This document shows, in pieces, positions 26,585 to 32,901 of a stretch of 32,901 nucleotides of DNA. The notes under the pieces are model-generated. The model was given only the letters and a program-made list of their open reading frames with translations. It was not told the origin of the DNA and did not search any database. How positions within the stretch are numbered: the stretch's first letter is position 1; each line of letters begins with the position of its first letter. Source of the DNA: Basidiobolus ranarum (lineage: Eukaryota; Basidiobolomycota; Basidiobolomycetes; Basidiobolales); contig JASJQH010000079.1 of NCBI GenBank assembly GCA_040143965.1, forward strand, positions 1 through 32,901, read 5' to 3'. Position numbers and translations under genes: made by a program.

Positions 26585-27703
26585 CTAATCTTTCGTAATC
26601 TTGGCTTCCAGGGATTGGAACCAAGGGTCTTGCATTACTTCTTCAATAGTAGCTCGCCTATTAGGATCAATGGTCAGCATCCGTTTAATAAGCGGAATTG
26701 CTTCTGGAGGACATTGTTTAAATAACGAAAGTGAGTCCCAAGAGCTCATAAAAAGAGCGAAATTTTTGTCATCAACTGTTGCTTTCTCCCATGGGAAGAT
26801 CCGTGTCAACATGCCAATGTAGAGAACTCCTAAAGCCCATATGTCATCCTTGGATGGATCGTAACTCTCGGTAGTCCATACTTCTGGAGCAATAAAAGTG
26901 CTAGAACCGATCACACCACTAGCAAGGACATGCTCACTACTGAAGGGACTACGGAAGTTGGTGGCGAATCCAAAATCAATGATTTTCAAATGGCCATCTT
27001 CTCCAATACACAGATTTTCAAGTTTAAGATCACGATGAGCTACTCCACGAGAATGTAGATGAGCAAGACCGCGTACTAGCTCTACGAAGTACCGGTTAAC
27101 CTCATCTGTGGTAGGGTTTGATTCCTCGAATACTGTAAATAGATCGCGTGGGCAGTACTCCATGACCTGATAAATTCTCCCATATTCCTCCAAGACATCC
27201 ACCGTACGAATGATGTTCTCATGGTGTAAAGATGCGGCGATGTAGATCTCATTACTAATACTCATGCAATATTCTCTTGGGGTTTCATAAGGGTAACGAC
27301 AACGGAATGCTTTGACCGCATACTTTTTGCCGGTTATTGGTGAAGAAGTTGGATAAACTTCTCCTCCAGAGCCCAGGCAACATGGCTTGGTAAATTCACC
27401 GTAAAGCTCTTTCAATGATTGGTGATCCTTGCGTTTTTTCAAAGCGGCAAAAAGAGGCAGGTCACAAAGAGAAGGTTGACCCTTGACCTGAGCCCAACGA
27501 GATTTCTTCTGTGGTGATGAGCAAAGCGCTTTGAAAATAAACCGAGATGGAATGGGAGAACCCAGTGATATTTCCGAAGAACTACTTGATGATGAGCATA
27601 GTTCTGGCACAGGTTCATGAGAAGGATCATAAATATCTACTTTGTGGAATGGGATGGGCACCCCTTTGCTAGGATCCGTTGGTTGAGAATGTACAAGAAC
27701 CAT
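26585..27703 (-). CDS. Hal4/Hal5/Npr-type serine/threonine protein kinase
   Basis: Intronless frame of 372 aa. The kinase domain (about 105-363) has a loop GSGGEVYPTSS, Lys131 in YAVKAFRCR, Glu152, the catalytic VAHRDLKLEN (Asp225), DFG at 243-245, IAPEVW, and D-x-W-A-L-G. The combination RxREYxxxxxNE, HHENII, MEYCPRDLF, VLASGVIGS and RIFPW is typical of the fungal NPR/HAL5 kinase group, which tunes plasma-membrane transporters and ion balance in yeast. The N-terminus of about 100 residues is short for the group and has a run of seven Ser, so it may itself be phosphorylated. All catalytic residues are present. The substrate cannot be told. Neighbouring genes are mostly intron-bearing, so its lack of introns stands out. 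Confidence 0.9.
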   Translation of the reverse strand: MVLVHSQPTDPSKGVPIPFHKVDIYDPSHEPVPELCSSSSSSSEISLGSPIPSRFIFKALCSSPQKKSRWAQVKGQPSLCDLPLFAALKKRKDHQSLKELYGEFTKPCCLGSGGEVYPTSSPITGKKYAVKAFRCRYPYETPREYCMSISNEIYIAASLHHENIIRTVDVLEEYGRIYQVMEYCPRDLFTVFEESNPTTDEVNRYFVELVRGLAHLHSRGVAHRDLKLENLCIGEDGHLKIIDFGFATNFRSPFSSEHVLASGVIGSSTFIAPEVWTTESYDPSKDDIWALGVLYIGMLTRIFPWEKATVDDKNFALFMSSWDSLSLFKQCPPEAIPLIKRMLTIDPNRRATIEEVMQDPWFQSLEAKITKD

Positions 27704-28545
27704 TTTGATGATGTTAGAGCAGATGGTATCTTGCCTTTATATACTGTACCGGGAATCTTTTTTACTCGAGCGCCCTACGCGATTAGCTAAGGTGCGATAA
27801 TCCGAAAAATTCCGTCTATTGACTCGAAAACGAATACCCTGCATTTATCTACTTTTATCTTGCTTGATCCAAATGTCCCAAATGGTTGTTTCGAGATTTC
27901 TTGCTGTAATACCAAAATAGGGAATCATTTGTGCTGATAGGATGGTGAATGAATCAGTTACGAATAAATCATTTACAAATAGATCAGTTACGAATTCCAC
28001 AACCGATAATAAAAGGCGAAGTCTATTGTGCATTCCACATTGTAGGAATCCATGATACTGCCGATATCATGTTATTTGTTTTTCCACAAGCTACGCAGTA
28101 GTAGCACTACTACATATACATATCCATAGAAATATGAACCTTGGCACAGGAATAGTACTATGAATACTATCTGTGAGATATACATACGTACAGAAATATG
28201 CTCCACAGCGATGAGTCCAAAGTGCTCTGGCCTCGAAAAAACTTTAAACTCTTTCAAAGTCGATACCCTTTACTATGTCAAGTTCTTGGACTGAGGGGAT
28301 TAAATTTGGTAATCACCAAGATATATACTTCATGGTCAGCTGTAAGATACATAATTTACGTTCAATTTGTCCAAATTAGTGTGATGGCCTTTCTCCACAT
28401 GACCGTTCTCATCTGAGTCAAATCAATTAATATTTCATCGATTAATCTTGGTGGGTCAGGAGAGATGGATGAAATTAATCATATGGATCAAGGATCAGCG
28501 AAATTCCAATCTATGTATTCTTAGAATCCAGTAAATGTGACTTTA
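27704..28545. other. Divergent promoter region between the kinase and CutA
   Basis: 842 bases upstream of both genes; no gene recognised. It holds a three-copy 15-base tandem repeat at 27952-27996 and is otherwise AT-rich. Confidence 0.5.
27952..27996. repeat. 15-base tandem repeat, three copies
   Basis: Units AATCAGTTACGAATA, AATCATTTACAAATA and GATCAGTTACGAATT lie end to end, about 250 bases upstream of the kinase start codon. A length polymorphism is possible. Confidence 0.75.
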
Positions 28546-29202
28546 ATGAGAAGACTTTCTGCTTTAAAACCGCTAACCTATCACTTCGGTTTAACAAGGA
28601 GACTCTCAAACAGTTTGGCTTATCCCCAACTTCGACCAATATTTCTATTGAACAGTTTCTCTGTGACTTACCAACATCCCAGTCAAAGCGAAAGTTCTTT
28701 ATTTTCTAGAAAGTATACCAACATGTCTAACAACGTGCCGGATATTCGTATGATATTTGTGACTTGTCCAGGAGAGGAAATAGCCAAGAGAATCTCACGT
28801 GGTCTATTAACCGAGAAGTTGGTGGCTTGTATCAATATGATTCCTAAAGTAACTTCCATGTATTGTTAGTATCGAGTTGTTCTCATTCCCTTCATCCTCA
28901 GTACACCGATTGTAAAGGAAGTAACCCATTTATCATTCTTATTTTAGGGTGGGATGAGGAGATTGAGGAGTCCACCGAGGTTTTATTAATGATCAAAACT
29001 GCCCAAGAAAAAATGAATCAAGTTATTCAGTATGTAAATGATAACCATCCATATGACGTACCCGAAGTCATATCAGTTAAGGTATTCCTTCAGAACACGC
29101 TTTGAACGGCATTGTAGAAAAGAAATACTAAAGTTCCTTACATAGATCGATGATGGTAGTAGAGAATATCTGAATTGGGTAGCAGATAGTGTGCAGAAGT
29201 AG
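28546..29202 (+). CDS. CUTA: CutA family protein
   Basis: CutA forms a very stable trimer; in bacteria it is tied to divalent metal tolerance, and in animals to cholinesterase trafficking and copper. Exons: 28546-28864, 28948-29081, 29146-29202, giving 169 aa. The core starts near residue 66: IRMIFVTCPGEEIAKRI, LTEKLVACINMIP, then ESTEVLLMIKTAQ, NHPYDVPEVISVK and EYLNWVADSV, the complete family order. About 60 residues precede it, Arg/Ser/Leu-rich with few acids, resembling a mitochondrial presequence. A second Met (M60, in KYTNMSNN) could yield a shorter cytosolic form. The ATG at 28546 is the first in frame; two forms from one gene are plausible but unproven. Confidence 0.92.
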
Positions 29203-29362
29203 TGGCGATAAATGATATTGATCGAGATTTTAAAAAAGGATAAAAGCGAATAAAATAGGATATATATTGGAATATGGTTGTATACATCATCTTAGGTATG
29301 AGACGGCGGGGACAAGATAAAATACTTCATATATCAACTCTACATTCTAATTGAAGTTAGAA

Positions 29363-30244
29363 TCATTTATTTTCGGGTAATGCAGCAGGGTTTGGTCTAG
29401 CATTGAAGAAGGTGTAAGATAAAGTGATTGTATCCACATCATCCATCCATGGATCCTCGGCGAACTCCGGGTCAATAAAAAAGAATACTGGCATATCTAC
29501 TTCTTCTCCAGCTGCAAGTTTTTGTTCTTCAAAGCAAAAGCATTGAATCTTATTGAAGTACTGACCTACTTTTATAGGAGTAACATTATAGGTAGAGATA
29601 CCAATGATATCATGGTCAGCTTTATTCTGTGCCACATAGAAAGCCAGCGCAGTTTCACCTGGTAAAACGTTCACTTCTCTTTGTTGTGGCTTAAAAGTCC
29701 ATTCCAGCAAGTTTGATACGTTGCTAGAAAAAGTGATCTTTAGTCTACGCGAATTCGTGACTGGAACCAGATTCTCCGGTTCAAATGTATGATTTATGTT
29801 AGGTGTTCCACCAAACCCAGTTGTTGCACAGAACATACGATACAAAGGAACGGCTGCGTATGAAAGTCCTAATACCACTATCAGAAGAGAGGTACTATAC
29901 ATTAAGTGCTCCCAGTTTTTAGCCCTTTGGTATTTACGGTAATTTGCGTACATAGGATTGGCTTCATATTTACTTGCACTATTACTAAAGTTACGAAGGC
30001 TGTTTTGTTGAAGGAAACTCGGGCGTTGCCAGGCTTGCGGGGAGGCTTTTAAAAGTGGAGCACTAGTACTCTATCAATATACATATACCGTTACCAAAAG
30101 TAAGACTTTGAATATGACACGAATAGAACTTACGAGTTGTTTTTCAGAGAGTCTAAGATATTGGCTACCACTAGGTCTAACTCTAGACAAGAGTAGTTGT
30201 CTTAAAGAACCAGTAGACGCTCTTAAACCAGGAGTAAAAATCAT
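29363..30244 (-). CDS. COX11: Cytochrome c oxidase copper chaperone COX11
   Basis: COX11 sits in the mitochondrial inner membrane and delivers copper to the CuB site of Cox1. Exons on the minus strand: 30244-30134 and 30070-29363, giving 272 aa. An Arg/Ser-rich presequence (from MIFTPGLRASTG) leads to one membrane helix at about 95-112 (STSLLIVVLGLSYAAVPLYR). The copper-binding Cys are all present: C118 in MFCATTGFGG, and C214 and C216 in QCFCFEEQ. The intermembrane-space domain has LEWTFKPQQ and PGETALAFYVAQN, and ends FFIDPEFAEDPWMDDV, TITLSYTFF. It is convergent with CutA, only 160 bases away. Confidence 0.95.
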
Positions 30245-31426
30245 AGTGTTTGAAAGTAAACAGAGCCACTAGCAGTATTTTCAACTATAACTAAAGGTTT
30301 AGAAATTCTTGAGAACAAGTAATGTCGAAAAATTTCAGTGCCTAGCTCGTGAGCGTCACACGTCTCACAACAAAGCATGAATTATACCATGGGGAGCATA
30401 ATTTGTAATCCGACTACAACAGACCTACTTTTGACTTGTTCCATCTTTAGAACGTCAAATCTAGATGCGGACGCTATTTTCTGTGGCTATTTCCCAAATA
30501 AGCACCTTCTCTACCATGAGCACTTATAAACTAGACAATTGTAAATCACAGCCATCATACCAAAATTGGCAACACTGTATTGATTGAAAATCAATATTTG
30601 GCTTATATGCTTAACTCCGTATTATAGAAATTCGGTTGCAGTAGATTTAACAGCTTTCACAGCTATATATACGTACACTTATAGCGAACAATCTTGGGCA
30701 TAAAGTGGAATACACTAGTGATGATTTGATGTGGTTGTGCTGTCTTAGCATATAACTTTGACAGGCATCCAGCTCAGTTCATTTTACCTGACTGAAACGT
30801 AAGGAATCTTGAGGTTGTTTGTATCTACTGAACTTGTCTGTTCAAAGAACGCTCATTTTCCATTTCAATATGCAGAGTGAATCGTCTTGGCAATGTCTGG
30901 TTTCAACTTCTCTTGTAAGAATTAATCCCATTTGAAATGTTTAATATAGTACTAGCCGAAGTTGTATCAATTAGTAGAGTTTCACCTTCGATTATGTTCT
31001 TTGAGCAATCAATATCAGTAATACTCTTCGTGTACTCTGCTAAAGACGAATTCCCTCGGTAGTGTAGAATGTCAATACTCTGGGAGGCATTTGGAGCGGT
31101 TTCTCAGAAGAAGTACTTAAGGGATAGTGAACACGGAAATGAATTTACGAAAGATATGTTCCTTGGCAGTTTGAAGATTTATAAACACAATATCGTGTAA
31201 GTAATTCTTCAGATGCGGTTGTCGGAAAATGGCATTAATGGCACTTGTTTGGTCTTTGTCATTTTTTTCAATTCTCATTCGACAAATCCGACATTTGGTG
31301 TAATAACCAAATGCCATTTGTGAAGCTTTGCTATCGAAATTCAACCATACTTGAAAAAACAGCAGATAAGCTCAACCTTTTAAAAGAAACCATGTCCAAG
31401 TCATAGTATAAGCTTACTTCACAGTT
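30245..31426. other. Intergenic stretch upstream of COX11
   Basis: No gene recognised. On the plus strand 31069-31200 is an ATG-started 43-codon frame, and on the minus strand 31117-31344 is a 75-codon frame; neither matches a family I know. The second overlaps one copy of a diverged repeat (31214-31297). Confidence 0.45.
31214..31297. repeat. Diverged repeat, copy A
   Basis: This roughly 80-base stretch aligns by eye without large gaps to 32697-32778, sharing TCGACAAATCCGA(C/T)ATTT and GCGG at the other end. In reverse complement both encode a K-x-R-I-C-R peptide. The family is not recognised. Confidence 0.5.
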
Positions 31427-32247
31427 ATGTGGCCATACAGTAACACTACGAACGGTCGCTATGGAACTGTCGTTGCGGAAAAGGGTGTAGTTGTCTTATA
31501 TCAATTACTAAAATATGAAAAATTGAAAGTTCCAAATACTGAGTTTCATTTACATTTTCCTTTACCTTAAGAACACCTTGTACTAATCAACCTTTACTCA
31601 GTCCCTATTCTGTGCTAAAGTTGAAACGTTTCTTCGTTTTACAAAAATTCCTTATGTCACCCACGGCATCCACAACACTAATTCTTCCCCAAGGGGCAAG
31701 CTTCCTTTCAACAGTCTCAACGAAAGGGAAATATCTGATAGCACGAGAATAATCGATCACCTCACTAAGCATTTCGGTATCGACCTAGACGAGAACCTCA
31801 CCTCAAGTGAACGTGCTCAAGCAAGCGCATTTCATGGTGGAGGATCATCTGTATCTATTCGTCTTGTGGTGTATGTGGCAGTATGAACCTGGGTGGGAGA
31901 AAATCAGAGCTGTCGCTTCTGAATCATTGTACCTCCCTTTGACATATATTGTCCCAAGGAACAAAATATTGTCAATTTTACAAACCAACGGTGTGGGGCG
32001 AAATGAAGAGAGTGAAAATTTGAGCTATGCAAAGAAAAACCTAGATGCTTTAGCATCATTCCTTGGGGATAAGTAATACTTTATGGGCGATAAAGTGAGT
32101 TCCATAGATGCGACGGTGTTTGTGATTTTAATGTTTATCCTCGAGTTCAATACATGGGATGATCTAGTGAGTATTGTGAAGAATCATAGTAATTTGACTG
32201 AATATGTGAGCAGAATGAAAGCAGAATGGTATCCAGAGTTGGCCTGA
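31427..32247 (+). pseudogene. FAX/metaxin-like GST-fold gene, disrupted
   Basis: Failed-axon-connections/metaxin-like proteins have a thioredoxin plus GST-C fold. Exon 1 31427-31528 (MWPYSNTTNGRYG, VVVLYQL), intron 31529-31601, then a long exon: SLFCAKVETFLRFTKIPYV, SPRGKLPFNSLNEREISDS, IIDHLTKHFGIDLDENLTS, then MVEDHLYLFVLWCMWQYEPG, LDALASFLGDK, YFMGDKVSSIDATVF and MKAEWYPELA. The order and spacing are those of FAX homologues. The frame slips once at about 31833, between ASAF and MVEDHLY, and an in-frame TAA (32074-32076) falls inside the conserved LGDK-x-YFMGDK. No intron would remove either without losing conserved residues. It is either a young pseudogene or a stretch with base-calling errors. 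Confidence 0.75.
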
Positions 32248-32540
32248 CCGTCCTGACCAATACGGGGCATTCTAATCAGCACTAGTCTAAATTATTCTAT
32301 CGTATTTGTTACAGTATTACCATTAAGGATAGAAATATCCGTTTAGGCTCTTTTATGACTCCACAAAGCCAAGGCATCAATCTAAAATCCTACTTGAGAT
32401 TAAAGAAAGAATTTCACTTAAATATAACGTCTTCGATGGTCATGACTAATGTGAAACATTCCAGTGGTTTAATATATACTACATCATTTATTTACTTTTC
32501 ATTGAGGATATATATGGCTGTACATTAACAATCCGTTGGA
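32248..32540. other. Non-coding stretch after the FAX-like remnant
   Basis: About 290 AT-rich bases with stops in all frames; nothing recognised. Confidence 0.5.
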
Positions 32541-32695
32541 ATGACACAAAGTCGTGGCTTAAAAGGTGCTTACCAAGAAAGATTAAAACCTATTGTAATT
32601 CAAGCGATTCGAAAGATGGATTACAGTATAATGCTACAGATAAGTGGTACACAGACCTGATTTCAGGCGTACTAGAAATAATACTTGTATTTGAC
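32541..32695 (+). pseudogene. Probable Tctex-type dynein light chain fragment
   Basis: One frame from 32541 reads MTQSRGLKGAYQERLKPIVI then QAIRK. The next frame, from 32627, reads YNATDKWYTDLISGVLEIIL. Together they resemble the N-terminal half of DYNLT2B/Tctex-1 proteins (FQQRFRP, a helix, then Y-x(5)-W/L-T before a second helix). The two parts are offset by a base, with no usable intron between them. The C-terminal half (VVIG, CFWD) is not seen downstream. This could be a decayed copy, a truncated gene or a sequencing error. The similarity is from memory of the family and short. Confidence 0.35.
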
Positions 32696-32696
32696 G

Positions 32697-32778
32697 CTGC
32701 GGACTTTCCGAGGATGCCATCAATGGTTTTTTATGCATAAATCATTTCTCTGAATGCTGCTCGACAAATCCGATATTT
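32697..32778. repeat. Diverged repeat, copy B
   Basis: Partner of 31214-31297 in the same orientation, about 1.5 kb away, on the other side of the FAX-like remnant. Identity is moderate by eye, highest at TCGACAAATCCGATATTT. The bases after it to the window end are AT-rich with no gene seen. Confidence 0.5.
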
Positions 32779-32901
32779 CTTAGAATAATCCTATATTTTT
32801 TATGAATTTTACCATAAATTTTATCTTTATTCGAAGATACAACCAGTATGACAAGATCAACTCTCAAATCTTTAAAAGGCGCACAAGTCACAACCTAAAA
32901 A

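Overview
The window reads as nuclear DNA of a fungus, probably an early-diverging (zygomycete-grade) lineage. It is AT-rich and gene-dense. I could place 57 introns by eye in ten genes; they run from 53 to 134 nt, mostly 55-90, and all but one are GT-AG. The fungal assignment rests on a Hal4/Hal5/Npr-type kinase and fungal-style EMC10, COX11 and LAT1 genes. The same stretch also carries genes better known from animals and missing from the usual model yeasts: WDR81, TMEM94, FAM72 and a BICRA/GLTSCR1-domain protein. Species cannot be fixed from sequence alone.

Layout, left to right. 1-5092 (+): 5'-truncated WDR81-like BEACH/WD40 gene, 19 exons. 6230-7069 (+): FAM72. 8306-10553 (+): NIPA-type transporter with a secreted Cys-rich head. 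10939-11289 (-): intronless ArsC/YfgD-like thioredoxin-fold protein. 11807-13331 (+): CDC20. 14404-16038 (+): mitochondrial pyruvate dehydrogenase E2 (LAT1). 16543-21478 (-): TMEM94-like P-type ATPase, 19 exons. 22201-23448 (+): BICRA/GLTSCR1-domain protein. 23923-24880 (-): EMC10. 26585-27703 (-): Hal4/5-like kinase. 28546-29202 (+): CutA. 29363-30244 (-): COX11. 31427-32247 (+): broken FAX/metaxin-like gene. 32541-32695 (+): probable Tctex-type dynein light chain fragment.

The genes form no operon-like pathway; they are ordinary housekeeping and regulatory genes. Loose themes are mitochondria (LAT1, COX11, CutA with a possible presequence), the ER and endomembranes (EMC10, TMEM94, WDR81), magnesium or ion transport (NIPA-like, TMEM94, the Hal-type kinase) and cell cycle or chromatin (CDC20, BICRA, FAM72). 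Splice models were built by hand from frame continuity, GT/AG signals and remembered family sequences, so individual boundaries could be off by a few bases. No tRNA, rRNA, CRISPR array or recognisable transposon was seen.

The most notable points are the near-complete fungal TMEM94 homologue with DKEG in place of DKTG, the co-retention of several animal-like genes, a GC-AG intron inside the WDR81 BEACH domain, paired GTGACGCGAT motifs upstream of CDC20, and a right end where two gene remnants lie between or beside diverged repeats.
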